A stretch of 64,000 nt of DNA from Shewanella xiamenensis (GCF_014647135.1 NZ_BMOP01000003.1:62001-126000), one strand, 5' to 3'; positions 8,997 to 17,651 are shown, counted from the stretch's first letter. Program-made: numbers and translations. Notes: generated by a model not told the origin, from the sequence alone.

Positions 8997-9866
8997 CTCT
9001 TCTTCACGCTCGAGGCTCCATTTTATTACAGCCCGCACGATATCATTTCCAATTTCATATTCAACAATAGCCTTCTTCACAACTGTTTCAATGTGAAGCA
9101 AATAGACTCTCCACTCCCGATACCAGTGAACCTGTAGAAGTTGCTCCCAAGTTTCAATTGTGCTTGATAGATCGGCTTTTATTTCAGAATCAGCATTTTT
9201 TGTAAGGCCATCTAAAGCATCCAAGACATACTTCATATTGCGTACAATCGTTTCAAGTTTTAAATACGCAACATAGTCAAAATTATCGCGAACTGATTCA
9301 AACGGGTATAAAAATTCATTCTTTACATCAGATTTTCTGAAATATCCCCAAATTTCACAAATGTCCTTTTCAGGATCGAAGTGCGCGCGTGGGTTTCTAC
9401 CCGTTTCGTATGTTTCAATAAATTCCTTTATTTCATTGTTAACCCTGTCGCGACACTCTTCTATCCTTGGGTTTATTCTTTCAAACTTGAACTCTATATA
9501 TTCTAGGGCTTTAAATATTTCAGCTGATTTCAACGACCGTGCTTGGCTTTCACTTGCCTGCTTCATATCCTTTATTTCTTCGTACTGTAATTTCAAGTCT
9601 CTGTTCTGCAAGAGAACTGTTACAATAATCCATAAAAATGCAAGTACGCCCGCGAACCCTGCCAATGAATCACCTATTTCATTCATGGGCATTACGAAAA
9701 TATTCTTCGCAAATGAAGTCGCTACGAACACCAGTACTATCAATGCAGTCATATATGTCGGATAGCTTATTAAGGCTGAGTTCCGTTTATGAAAACGCTT
9801 CAGCAAATAACGTATCCTTCTCGATTGCCAAAGGAATCTTTTTTTCAACACTTCGACGTTATACAA
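8991..9866 (-). CDS. Cassette-borne membrane protein with coiled coil; resembles putative phage abortive-infection proteins
   Basis: The 291-residue protein has a basic N terminus and two membrane helices (about residues 35-57 and 64-87). A heptad-like charged segment (about 88-115, NRDLKLQYEEIKDMKQ) follows, then an alpha-helical cytoplasmic domain rich in aromatic and acidic residues. This layout (two helices, LLQNRDL-type linker, helical C-terminal part) matches many proteins annotated as putative phage abortive infection proteins (putAbiC type), but no catalytic motif is visible and I assign it by architecture only. The start is TTG at 9866, with GGAG eleven bases upstream. The stop TAA lies in attC. 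AT-rich codon use differs from neighbouring core genes. A phage-defence role is inference. Confidence 0.6.
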   Translation of the reverse strand: MYNVEVLKKRFLWQSRRIRYLLKRFHKRNSALISYPTYMTALIVLVFVATSFAKNIFVMPMNEIGDSLAGFAGVLAFLWIIVTVLLQNRDLKLQYEEIKDMKQASESQARSLKSAEIFKALEYIEFKFERINPRIEECRDRVNNEIKEFIETYETGRNPRAHFDPEKDICEIWGYFRKSDVKNEFLYPFESVRDNFDYVAYLKLETIVRNMKYVLDALDGLTKNADSEIKADLSSTIETWEQLLQVHWYREWRVYLLHIETVVKKAIVEYEIGNDIVRAVIKWSLEREEEC

Positions 9867-9888
9867 AATCTGATGATCTCCAATAGAG

Positions 9889-9957
9889 TGCTAACGCTTT
9901 AAACAGCGGAAAACGCGAGCGCAGCGAGTGGTTTTCCGATGATTTAACTTGTTATAT
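9889..9957 (-). repeat. attC recombination site of cassette 1
   Basis: On the minus strand this 69-base site runs from ATATAAC (R'', 9951-9957) to GCGTTAGCA (R', 9889-9897). The arms TTAAATCATCGGAAAAC and GTTTTCCGCTGTTTAAA pair imperfectly, leaving the usual asymmetric bulges. The recombination point falls between G9895 and T9894. Confidence 0.88.
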
Positions 9958-10350
9958 GTGTGCTGTTGAAACTTCATATCGCCTACTCTCTGCCACTCTA
10001 GAGCCTGGACACAGATAGTCGATAAAAACGATTGTATTGTTGTCAGTATTCGATGATACATATCCAAAAACTGTTGGTTCCTTAACGCCCCTAACGTCTG
10101 AAATAGACCCAGAAATATCTTTTCCTTCAGCGTTAATCGTAAAACTTCCTGCTTTAGATGGCTTACATCCTTCATTTAGCTCTTCTGGGCCAGATAATGA
10201 TATATATTTTCCCAATTTCTCTGATGTGATCTCTAAAACAAATCCGAGCTTTTCAGCACTTTCTTTGTCCAAGTTTACGGATTGAATTGTGGGTGATGCA
10301 AAAGCCACAATAGACAATGATACAAAGAGTATTAATACTATGTTTCTCAT
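9952..10350 (-). CDS. Cassette-borne small secreted protein of unknown function
   Basis: The 132-residue product begins with a clear signal peptide (MRN, hydrophobic residues 4-17, likely cleavage after AFA near residue 18). The rest is a soluble domain with two cysteines (about residues 62 and 114) that could form a disulfide. I do not recognise a family. The ATG at 10350 is only 18 bases from the cassette boundary and no clear ribosome site is visible, which is common in cassettes. The stop TAA forms part of the attC R'' box. Periplasmic or extracellular location is likely. Confidence 0.65.
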   Translation of the reverse strand: MRNIVLILFVSLSIVAFASPTIQSVNLDKESAEKLGFVLEITSEKLGKYISLSGPEELNEGCKPSKAGSFTINAEGKDISGSISDVRGVKEPTVFGYVSSNTDNNTIVFIDYLCPGSRVAESRRYEVSTAHI

Positions 10351-10362
10351 AATTTAAAGCAC

Positions 10363-10430
10363 ATATAACATTTTATTCATGCGCATGCGCGTTTACCTCG
10401 TTGGACCAGTGAAAACGCGCACAGTTAACT
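10363..10430 (-). repeat. Possible upstream attC-like site
   Basis: A 68-base stretch on the minus strand runs from AGTTAAC (10424-10430) to GTTATAT (10363-10369). Inverted arms GCGCGTTT and AAACGCGC lie inside it. Length and layout resemble the two clear attC sites next to it. However, R'' and R' pair poorly and no gene ends at it, so it may be a decayed site or chance. Confidence 0.4.
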
Positions 10431-11029
10431 ATCTGTATACAAAGAACTTATCAGCTTTTTGCCTAATATACCATCTGGAAAAACGCGCATGCGCGTTTTC
10501 CAAACCTATTAACTAAAACTAATCCTCTATAGTCAGTTGATTTTATAGCGTTTTATTTATTGCGGATGGAATTAGTGCGCACTGATTTTGTCTAAAAATC
10601 ATACTAAAACACTTAAATTTAAATACGACTGTATACCCATACATTGTTAGTCGATTTCTGGTAAGGCCAAACATAGGCAAATAGATAAGAATTTGTATGG
10701 CAGCAGGAGTGGAAATTTTCGGTTGAGCTAACGAGCCGAAACACGGAATGGGGCAAAAACATTTTATCAAAGGCTGCGTATTGATGAGATTGCTGCCATT
10801 TAGTGTGATTCTTAATTGCTTGGTATGAGACCGTATTCCTCTCACGCAGTAGCAAACAGCAGCAAATGGCGAAATCTCGTATCAGGCTTTTGTTAGCATA
10901 AAAAACGGGATTGGCATATTAAGGCCTATCCCGTTTTTATGACTCTACACTTTGCCGTTATAAGGGGCTAAATCTCTAACAAGATAAATCCCTAAGACTA
11001 AGCTAAGTCTATATTTGTCAGTTTAGCGC
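10431..11029. other. Gene-poor stretch between cassettes and amidase gene
   Basis: About 600 AT-rich bases hold no supportable gene; open frames of 78-100 codons here lack ribosome sites and family features. A 25-base near-perfect palindrome built around ACGCGCATGCGCGT sits at 10477-10501. Half of an attC-like end (GGCTTTTGTTAGCA) lies at 10885-10898, with a partner GCTAACGAGCC at 10727-10737. The amidase terminator is at 10901-10938. Confidence 0.5.
10901..10940 (-). terminator. Intrinsic terminator after the amidase gene
   Basis: Eleven-base arms AAAAACGGGAT (10901-10911) and ATCCCGTTTTT (10928-10938) form a stem with an A run on the minus 5' side and a T run on the 3' side. It lies about 90 bases past the amidase stop. 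Confidence 0.85.
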
Positions 11030-12736
11030 TTATTGACTCAGTTTTGGTGTACGCGGCGGAATAATGCGCCTGTTACCTGTTGACTCAAATGCACCGGCAA
11101 ATTTAAGCAGATTATTATCGTCATAGGCGCGGCCCGCAAAGGTTAGACCCACTGGCATGCCAATATCGGCCATCACACCCATAGGTACAGTCACAGTCGG
11201 TACGCCTAAGTGGCGAATCGCAAGGTTTCCGTTAGCGACCCAAACCCCGTTACTCCACGCAATATCGGCAGAAGCTGGATTCACATGGGCATCGGCTGGA
11301 CCCACATCGGCCACCGTTGGGAACAGCACGGCATCAAGCTTAAGTCCGTCCATCCAGTCTTCAAGATCCAACTTACGCGTCTTCTCTAAACCACGCAGAC
11401 CATCGGGAATACTGTCGATCTGGTCATAGGATTTCAGACCGCGTTTGGCCATGTTGACATACTCTTCCATGCCTGCCGCTAAGTCACCTTCACGATTTGG
11501 CAAGGTGCCAAGATCATGGGGGAATATCAAATGCCCCACCACATCTTCAAGCTTGTTCAGTTTAGGGTCGTTGTTAGCCCGCAGGAATTCATCGAACGCC
11601 CAACCTGAGAGTTCCCACAATTCATCATGCAGGAACTGAGGTGTAACGATACCGCGGTTAAACACCGTCGGCGCACCTGGGCGATCGCCTTCACAATTTG
11701 AAACCAACGGAAAATCGACTTCAATCACTTCGGCGCCAGCGGCTTCCAAGGCTTTACGCGCGGCTTCCCACAGATCGATCACCGATTGGCGAGTATGAAT
11801 CCGTTGACCCGTTGGCCCCCCGATACCCGGATTTTCGCTGGTGCCAGCCAATTCATCTTTATTGATGTACATGCGCGGCACACCAAAACGCTTACCCTTG
11901 AGCGTATCGGCGCTAGCCGCCAGCGCCAGATAGGATTCTGGGCGAACTGTCGATGATTTAGGGATTTTAACCCAAGGTTGTAGACGCCAGAGATCGCCAC
12001 GGGTGATTGGGTCGTCTGCCACAATCACATCGAGCACTTCGAGCATATCCGCCATTGTGCGGGTATAGGGCACAACCACATCCATGGTCGGGGTTAACGG
12101 CCAGTTACCACGCACGGAAATCACGCCGCGAGACGGCGTATAGGCGCATAAACCATTATTGGACGCAGGGCCACGGCCACTCGACCAAGTTTCTTCAGCC
12201 AGACCGAAAGCAGAATAACTTGCCGCCGTGCCCGTGCCCGCCCCATTGGAAGAACCCGAAGCAAAGGGTGCTGTAAGATAATCAGCATTGTATGGGCTTT
12301 CAGCGCGGCCATAGTGACCACGCTGCATGCCGCCATTAGCCATAGGTGGCATATTGGTTTTGCCTAGGCAAATGGCACCCGCGGCGCGTAGGCGCTCGAC
12401 GGCAAAAGCATCGTACTGGGCCACTAAATCTTTAAAGGCTGGGCTGCCAGACGCCGCCGTCAGTCCCTTCACCAAATAGCTGTCCTTAGCGGTGTAAGGA
12501 ATACCATCGAGCGGGCTTAAGGTTTCACCTCTAGCGCGGCGCGCATCTGAGGCTTCAGCTTCTTTCAGCGCATCGGGATTGTGTACCACTAACGCATTGA
12601 GCTTAGTTTTTGTCGCAGGGCCGTCATACGCTTCAACCCGCGCGAGATACGATTTCACCAACTCCACTGCGGTGGTACGGCCAGATTCGAGCGCAGCACG
12701 CAGCTCGGCAATAGAAACTTCAGTGACTTCAAACAT
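11030..12736 (-). CDS. Amidase-signature family hydrolase
   Basis: This enzyme (568 residues) belongs to the amidase-signature superfamily, which hydrolyses amide bonds with a Ser-cisSer-Lys triad. The lysine is in IPYTAKDSY (about residue 80), the middle serine in GSSNGAGTG, and the nucleophile serine probably in ETWSSGRGPAS, a variant of the usual DTGGSIRxPA. I chose the ATG at 12736 because GGGAGGG lies six bases upstream. An in-frame ATG 17 codons earlier would place extra, non-homologous sequence in front. It is immediately downstream of agmatine deiminase, in the same orientation, so cotranscription is likely. It may act on N-carbamoylputrescine or a related polyamine amide, but that is inference. 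Confidence 0.82.
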   Translation of the reverse strand: MFEVTEVSIAELRAALESGRTTAVELVKSYLARVEAYDGPATKTKLNALVVHNPDALKEAEASDARRARGETLSPLDGIPYTAKDSYLVKGLTAASGSPAFKDLVAQYDAFAVERLRAAGAICLGKTNMPPMANGGMQRGHYGRAESPYNADYLTAPFASGSSNGAGTGTAASYSAFGLAEETWSSGRGPASNNGLCAYTPSRGVISVRGNWPLTPTMDVVVPYTRTMADMLEVLDVIVADDPITRGDLWRLQPWVKIPKSSTVRPESYLALAASADTLKGKRFGVPRMYINKDELAGTSENPGIGGPTGQRIHTRQSVIDLWEAARKALEAAGAEVIEVDFPLVSNCEGDRPGAPTVFNRGIVTPQFLHDELWELSGWAFDEFLRANNDPKLNKLEDVVGHLIFPHDLGTLPNREGDLAAGMEEYVNMAKRGLKSYDQIDSIPDGLRGLEKTRKLDLEDWMDGLKLDAVLFPTVADVGPADAHVNPASADIAWSNGVWVANGNLAIRHLGVPTVTVPMGVMADIGMPVGLTFAGRAYDDNNLLKFAGAFESTGNRRIIPPRTPKLSQ

Positions 12737-12809
12737 CTTACGCCCTCCCGCAGAAAGCCAATTGTGGTGTATTAACAGTGACATCAATCGTCATGCTGTT
12801 CTCCTTGGG

Positions 12810-13922
12810 TTACTTTCCAGCAGGGATTTGCTGAGTAATACAATGGATATTGCCGCCACCTAGTAAAATCTCACGGGCTGGCACCCCCACAATCTCATGC
12901 TCAGGGAAAATTTCTTGCAGTTTTTGGGCTGCGATATCATCGGTTGCTGGGTCAAGCAGCGGGAATACGATGCGATGATTGGTGATTAAAAAGTTCACGT
13001 AAGAACCCGCTAAACGCTCACCTGCCGTACGTGGCACACCAGTGCCTTCAGTTACACCTTTTGATTCTTCTTCGCTGCAATACAGCGGCCCTGGTTGTGG
13101 CAACAGATGGATTTTTAACTTACGACCTTGGGCATCCACGGTATTTTGCAACACTTCGAGCGCGGCTTTTGAACGTGGATATTGTGGATCCGATTCATCA
13201 TCAGTCCAGTGCAGAATAACCTCACCAGGACGGGCAAAACAGCACATATTGTCGATATGGCCATCGGTCTCATCCATATAAACGCCATCTTGTAACCAGA
13301 TAAACTGCTTAACATTCAAATAGTCACGCAGTAAGGCTTCAATCTGTTCTTTTGTCAGTTCAGGGTTACGATTGGCATTGAGTAAACATTCGGCACTCGT
13401 CATACAGGTGCCTTCACCATCGACATGGATGGAGCCACCTTCAAGGATCAGCGGCGCGCGATAACGGGCAAAACCATGTTGTGCAAGCATTTGCTGCGCG
13501 ACTTGCTCGTCCTTATCCCATGGAAAGTACAAACCACCGTTATGGCCGCCCCAAGCATTAAAGCCCCAGTCAACACCGCGGCATTCGCCCTCGGCATTAA
13601 CGACCACAGTAGGTCCTGTATCACGAGCCCAGCAATCGTTACTGTCCATTTCAACCAAGATAACGTGGGATGGCATTACCGTTTTGGCTTCGGCTAAAAA
13701 GGCTTTAGGGACACCCATATACACTGGCGTTGCCGCGCCAATCGCATCGGCCACCTTAGCGAAAGTCGCCTGAGCATACGCACCCGCAGCACGCCAGTTA
13801 TCAGGACGATAGGGCCAAATCATCCACACAGCTTGCTGCGCCGCCCATTCGGCGGGCATATAAAAACCATCTTGTGATGGCTTAGTCGTTAACGGCGTGA
13901 CATCCACATTCACGTTTGTCAT
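12810..13922 (-). CDS. aguA: Agmatine deiminase
   Basis: The enzyme hydrolyses agmatine to N-carbamoylputrescine and ammonia on the route from arginine to putrescine. The 370-residue protein shows the family features: [23 protein letters not shown] near residue 22, [18 protein letters not shown], and the C-terminal GGGNIHCIT whose cysteine is the catalytic nucleophile of the guanidine-modifying fold. A GGAG lies eight bases ahead of the ATG at 13922. No aguB (nitrilase-type carbamoylputrescine amidohydrolase) is adjacent; the next gene in the operon is an amidase-signature enzyme. The identification is firm. Confidence 0.94.
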   Translation of the reverse strand: MTNVNVDVTPLTTKPSQDGFYMPAEWAAQQAVWMIWPYRPDNWRAAGAYAQATFAKVADAIGAATPVYMGVPKAFLAEAKTVMPSHVILVEMDSNDCWARDTGPTVVVNAEGECRGVDWGFNAWGGHNGGLYFPWDKDEQVAQQMLAQHGFARYRAPLILEGGSIHVDGEGTCMTSAECLLNANRNPELTKEQIEALLRDYLNVKQFIWLQDGVYMDETDGHIDNMCCFARPGEVILHWTDDESDPQYPRSKAALEVLQNTVDAQGRKLKIHLLPQPGPLYCSEEESKGVTEGTGVPRTAGERLAGSYVNFLITNHRIVFPLLDPATDDIAAQKLQEIFPEHEIVGVPAREILLGGGNIHCITQQIPAGK

Positions 13923-14090
13923 GAGTTTTGTCTCCAGTAATGCTGAAATCGATAAGGGTGTACGCCCCTAAAATAGGACGACAGAATACAGTTAAATCAG
14001 CCCCGCAACGATGCAAGGGCCATTGGCAGCGGTTAATAAAATCTCTTACATACTTTGCCAGCACGTGTTTAGCGCTTCATAAAGATGAGC

Positions 14091-14291
14091 CTAGTCGGGT
14101 TTAAACACCCCAATGACGGCGCCCGTGGCTTTTTCGGTCACTTTGATATCGGTTTGCTGCTCACGATAATTACAGTCAGTACATTCTACGGTTTCGATAC
14201 CGTTTTCTTTAAACAGCAAAATGCTGTCTTTCGCGCCGCACTTAGGGCATTTTGCGCCAGCAACAAAGCGTTTTTTTATTTTAGTGGTCAT
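14091..14291 (-). CDS. yheV: YheV family putative metal-binding protein
   Basis: This 66-residue protein has the same length as E. coli YheV. Features are KKRFVAGAKCPKCGAKDS, a second CTDC pair (together a four-cysteine zinc ribbon) and a conserved C-terminal VIGVFKPD. Its function is unknown. In E. coli yheV is near yheS, kefB and yheT. Here yheS is the divergent neighbour, which supports the assignment. The gene sits alone and faces away from yheS across about 270 bases. Confidence 0.9.
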   Translation of the reverse strand: MTTKIKKRFVAGAKCPKCGAKDSILLFKENGIETVECTDCNYREQQTDIKVTEKATGAVIGVFKPD

Positions 14292-14567
14292 GATACAAAC
14301 CTATAAATGGCTACGCGCCCAGCGATAAGCGAATCATCGGCGTTAAGGCGAAAATGTGGCGCTATTTTGCCATACTGCCCAGCTATTGCCAGTCCTTGAA
14401 TAAACTTGTGCTGCCATACTCCCTGACCACGCGGTCGAGCGCTATCGCACTAGGCCATAAAAAGTCGAAGAAATACGCAGCAACTCGGCCTAAGTTGTGG
14501 TTTGCCATGAGCTTGTACGTTATCATCACAACCCTTACTCATTCATGATATGACCAAGTTGTAGTTA

Positions 14568-16481
14568 ATGATCAGCATCAACCAAGCACAATTAATCCGT
14601 GGTAGCAAAACCCTGCTCGACGAAGCCTCTCTGACCATTTATCCCGGCCATAAGGTCGGCCTAGTGGGCGCCAACGGCACGGGTAAATCCTCACTGCTCG
14701 CATTAATTATGGGTCACCTGAGCTTAGATAAAGGCGAGTTTAGTATGCCTTCGGGTTGGCAGATTGCCAGCGTCGCCCAGGAAACCCCTGCACTCGAAAT
14801 GTCTGCACTTGAATATGTGCTTGATGGCGATAAAGAATATCGCCAGCTTGAGGCTTATCTGCACATTGCACAGGAACATAATGATGGCCATGCGATCGCT
14901 ACCTTGCACGGTAAAATCGATGCCATTGGCGGTTATGCTATTCGCGCCCGCGCCGGAGCCCTGCTTGCAGGTTTAGGCTTTAGCGAAGCCGAGCAAAATA
15001 ACCCCGTGAAAAGCTTTTCGGGCGGTTGGCGGATGCGCCTCAACTTAGCCCAAGCACTACTGTGCCGCTCGGACTTACTGCTGCTCGACGAACCGACCAA
15101 CCACTTAGACTTAGATACCATGTACTGGCTCGAAGGTTGGATTAAGTCCTATCAAGGCACGCTGATTTTAATCAGCCACGATAGGGATTTTATCGATGAA
15201 ATCGTTGATGAAATCGTCCATGTCGAAAATCAAAAACTCAACTTCTACAAAGGCAACTACAGTGCCTTTGAACGCATCCGCGCTGAACGTATGGCACAGC
15301 AACAGGTCGCCTTTGAACGCCAACAAAAAGAACGGGCGCATATGCAGTCTTTTGTTGACCGCTTCCGCTATAAGGCCAGTAAAGCCAAACAAGCGCAGAG
15401 CCGCTTAAAGGCGCTGGAGCGGATGACTGAGCTGTTACCATCTCAAGCAGATAGCCCGTTTTATATGGAGTTTCGCCCGCCTGAAGCCCTGCCCAATCCG
15501 CTGATTAAGATGGAGCAAGTGGCGGTGGGTTATGGCGCTAAGCAAATCCTCAGCAAAGTGCATTTAAACTTAGTGCCTGGAGCGCGCATTGGGTTGCTCG
15601 GCCGTAACGGTGCGGGTAAATCAACCCTAATCAAGCTGTTATCGGGCCAGTTATCACCGATGACCGGATTGTATGAGCCCAATCCCGGCCTGAATATCGG
15701 TTACTTTGCCCAGCATCAAATCGAATGTTTACGCTTAGACGATACGCCGCTGCAACATTTAGTGCGCCTTGCCCCTAATGCCCGCGAGCAGGAATTGCGT
15801 AACTTCCTCGGTGGTTTTGGCTTTAATGGCGATATGGCACTCTCGCCAGTACGCCCCTTCTCTGGTGGCGAAAAAGCCCGTTTAGTGTTGGCATTATTGG
15901 TATGGCAACGGCCCAATCTGTTGCTGCTTGACGAACCAACCAACCATTTAGATTTAGAGATGCGCCATGCGCTCACTATGGCATTGCAAACCTTTGAAGG
16001 TGCAATGGTGATTGTATCGCACGACCGCCATTTATTGCGCTTAACCTGTAGCGACTACTATTTGGTTGACCAAGGTGAAGTACAAGCCTTTGATGGCGAT
16101 CTTGACGATTACCACCAATGGTTACTTGATGCCGCGAAAGCCGCCAGTGCCAACCAAGCGGCCAACAGCGATGACACTAAACCCGCTGTTGATAAGAAGC
16201 AGCAAAAGCGCTTAGAGGCTGAGCTACGCCAAAAGGTGTCACCACTTAAACGCAAACAGGCGAAGCTTGAAACCGATCAGCAAAAGCTCAGTGAGCGGCT
16301 CGCCGAACTGGAGCATTTGCTGGCCGATAGCGAATTATATGATCAAGACAATAAAGCCAAGCTCACCTCGGTACTCAGTGAGCGCACCAGCTTGACACAA
16401 ACGCTAGAAGAAAGTGAAATGCAATGGCTTGAGCTACAAGAAGAAATTGATGCAATGGAACTTGAGTTAATGGGCCAATAA
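14568..16481 (+). CDS. yheS: ABC-F family ATPase YheS
   Basis: This 637-residue soluble ABC-F protein is colinear with E. coli YheS (637 residues). ABC-F proteins act on the ribosome, in several cases rescuing stalled translation. It has two ATP-binding domains: the first with GANGTGKSS, SGGWRMRLNLAQAL and LLLDEPTNHLDLD, the second with GRNGAGKST, SGGEKARLVLALLV and a second LLLDEPTNHLDLE. A linker of charged helices (about 230-300) lies between them, and a C-terminal coiled coil (about 540-637) follows. No strong ribosome site precedes the ATG. A TIGR02444-type gene follows 41 bases downstream, probably in the same transcript. Confidence 0.93.
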   Translation: MISINQAQLIRGSKTLLDEASLTIYPGHKVGLVGANGTGKSSLLALIMGHLSLDKGEFSMPSGWQIASVAQETPALEMSALEYVLDGDKEYRQLEAYLHIAQEHNDGHAIATLHGKIDAIGGYAIRARAGALLAGLGFSEAEQNNPVKSFSGGWRMRLNLAQALLCRSDLLLLDEPTNHLDLDTMYWLEGWIKSYQGTLILISHDRDFIDEIVDEIVHVENQKLNFYKGNYSAFERIRAERMAQQQVAFERQQKERAHMQSFVDRFRYKASKAKQAQSRLKALERMTELLPSQADSPFYMEFRPPEALPNPLIKMEQVAVGYGAKQILSKVHLNLVPGARIGLLGRNGAGKSTLIKLLSGQLSPMTGLYEPNPGLNIGYFAQHQIECLRLDDTPLQHLVRLAPNAREQELRNFLGGFGFNGDMALSPVRPFSGGEKARLVLALLVWQRPNLLLLDEPTNHLDLEMRHALTMALQTFEGAMVIVSHDRHLLRLTCSDYYLVDQGEVQAFDGDLDDYHQWLLDAAKAASANQAANSDDTKPAVDKKQQKRLEAELRQKVSPLKRKQAKLETDQQKLSERLAELEHLLADSELYDQDNKAKLTSVLSERTSLTQTLEESEMQWLELQEEIDAMELELMGQ

Positions 16482-16522
16482 TCGGTCTGCTGTCGCCTAC
16501 GCCTAATAGACAAGGAAGCCGT

Positions 16523-16984
16523 ATGTCGGATGTAACCCCGCTAGACTGCCAAATTTGGCATTGGTGTGATATGAGCTATGGGCAAAATAAAGTGCTTTGC
16601 CTTGAGCTTCAGGATAATTGTCAGGTGAATGTGAATCTATTACTGCTAGCGCAGTATTTAGATCTCACCAGTGATGTGGCGGGGCCGCGGGAATATTCAA
16701 CCGAGCAATGGCAACAACTTGTCAATGCAGTATGGGAATGGGATGAAAAGTTTCTCACCCCCTATCGCCGTTTGCGTCGTCTCGCCAAAGCCAGCCTGAA
16801 TGCAGCAGAATATCAGCAAATGCTCGATGTTGAGTTGATGATGGAACGCAAGGCGCAGCGCACCATTTTACATGCCGTCAATGATTTATCGCCTAGCGGT
16901 CAACAAACCAATCTCGTGAGTTACCTCGCGCTATTTGGTTTATCCGCTGCGGATGTTACTGGGCTAGATCTTATCGCACCTTAA
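16523..16984 (+). CDS. TIGR02444 family protein of unknown function
   Basis: The 153-residue protein carries the hallmarks of the uncharacterised TIGR02444/DUF2390 group: an early WxWxxxxYGxxxV segment, CLELQDNCQVNVNLLLLAQYL, and a middle RRLRRLAK helix. It is predicted to be helical and cytoplasmic, with no signal peptide. AAGGA lies a few bases before the ATG at 16523. It follows yheS closely, a pairing seen in other gammaproteobacteria, so a translation-related role is possible but not shown. A MITE-like element lies directly downstream. Confidence 0.8.
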   Translation: MSDVTPLDCQIWHWCDMSYGQNKVLCLELQDNCQVNVNLLLLAQYLDLTSDVAGPREYSTEQWQQLVNAVWEWDEKFLTPYRRLRRLAKASLNAAEYQQMLDVELMMERKAQRTILHAVNDLSPSGQQTNLVSYLALFGLSAADVTGLDLIAP

Positions 16985-17007
16985 CTGGCCTCACGCACAG
17001 CTTACTT

Positions 17008-17238
17008 AACCTGAACTCGGGATAACGAGTGTCGGAAAAATCTAAATTTAACAATCAAAATCAATGCTATAAATGATTTTTTTGAAAAGAAGAATCTTTT
17101 TTCTGACTGAATGCGCAGATTTTTGCGCATATCAAGGCGCCCTGTCGTATGCCATAGCGAGCTATGGTTAGACAGAGCAACGCAGAGAGGCCCGAAAAGA
17201 TGCCTATTCAGCGGCTCTACTTATCCCGAGCTCAGGTT
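17008..17238. mobile_element. MITE-like element with 18-base terminal inverted repeats
   Basis: The ends AACCTGAACTCGGGATAA (from 17008) and TTATCCCGAGCTCAGGTT (to 17238) are inverted copies with one mismatch. TACTT flanks both ends (17003-17007 and 17239-17243) as a probable target duplication; depending on where the ends are set it may be read as TTACTTA. The 231-base interior has no gene but holds small hairpins such as CCATAG-CGAG-CTATGG. The right end touches the stop codon of the GFA gene. I take it as a non-autonomous transposable element whose source transposase is elsewhere. Confidence 0.75.
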
Positions 17239-17651
17239 TACTTAGTGCGAGCTTGAGGATAACGCTGGCAGTTATCCTCAATGTTAAGCCAGCTCAGCTG
17301 CTGCTCAGTATAAATATGGTAATTAGGCTGCACTGAATTTGGATCATCTAAGCTGGCGATCGTTAGGGTGAGATAATCGGGATACTCAGTGTGCCTAAAG
17401 GTCAGTGAGCAGCCACATTGGGCGCAAAATCCGCGTCTTACATATTCTGATGAGGCAAACTCAGTGATGTTGCCCTTAAGCCATGTCACCTGCGACACGT
17501 TAAAATCCATCCAAGCACCAAAGGCTGCCCCAATACTCTTTTGGCACATGCGGCAGTGACAATAATCCGCATCGAAGGGCTTGCCCTCAATCCGATAACG
17601 AATCGCTCCGCATAAACAACCGCCCTCTTGCAAGATCTTAGACATATCCAT
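17238..17651 (-). CDS. GFA family zinc-binding protein
   Basis: This 137-residue protein belongs to the GFA (glutathione-dependent formaldehyde-activating enzyme / CENP-V) fold. Cysteine ligands occur in order: GGCLCGAIRY, DYCHCRMCQKS, and FCAQCGCSLTF. Most members are of unknown biochemistry and the formaldehyde role of the founding enzyme is disputed. Two ATGs (17651 and 17645) are possible and a GAGGG precedes both. The stop codon abuts the right end of the MITE-like element, so the insertion occurred at the very end of the gene, perhaps changing the last residues. Confidence 0.82.
   Translation of the reverse strand: MDMSKILQEGGCLCGAIRYRIEGKPFDADYCHCRMCQKSIGAAFGAWMDFNVSQVTWLKGNITEFASSEYVRRGFCAQCGCSLTFRHTEYPDYLTLTIASLDDPNSVQPNYHIYTEQQLSWLNIEDNCQRYPQARTK

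Larger units (their letters stand above)
8931..10368 (-). mobile_element. Two-cassette orphan integron array (no integrase in window)
   Basis: Two adjacent gene cassettes run on the minus strand. Each has one gene whose stop codon lies inside an attC site. Decisively, the first bases of each cassette match the complement of its own attC R'' end. Cassette 1 begins TTATATGTGC and its R'' is ATATAAC preceded by GCACAC. Cassette 2 begins GTTAGCACTCT and its R'' reads AGAGTGCTAAC, an 11-base match. Cassette 1 is 9895-10368 (474 bases) and cassette 2 is 8931-9894 (964 bases). No integron integrase or attI is visible within the window. Confidence 0.85.

Noticed and set aside
10477..10501. 25-base palindrome around GCGCATGCGC as a further attC site
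   Set aside because: It lacks R'' and R' ends of the GTT...AAC type. It shares only the inner string with the attC-like site at 10363-10430.
10543..10855. Two overlapping open frames (100 and 78 codons) between the cassettes and the amidase gene
   Set aside because: No ribosome site, no recognisable protein character, and a position in AT-rich DNA beside possible attC remnants.
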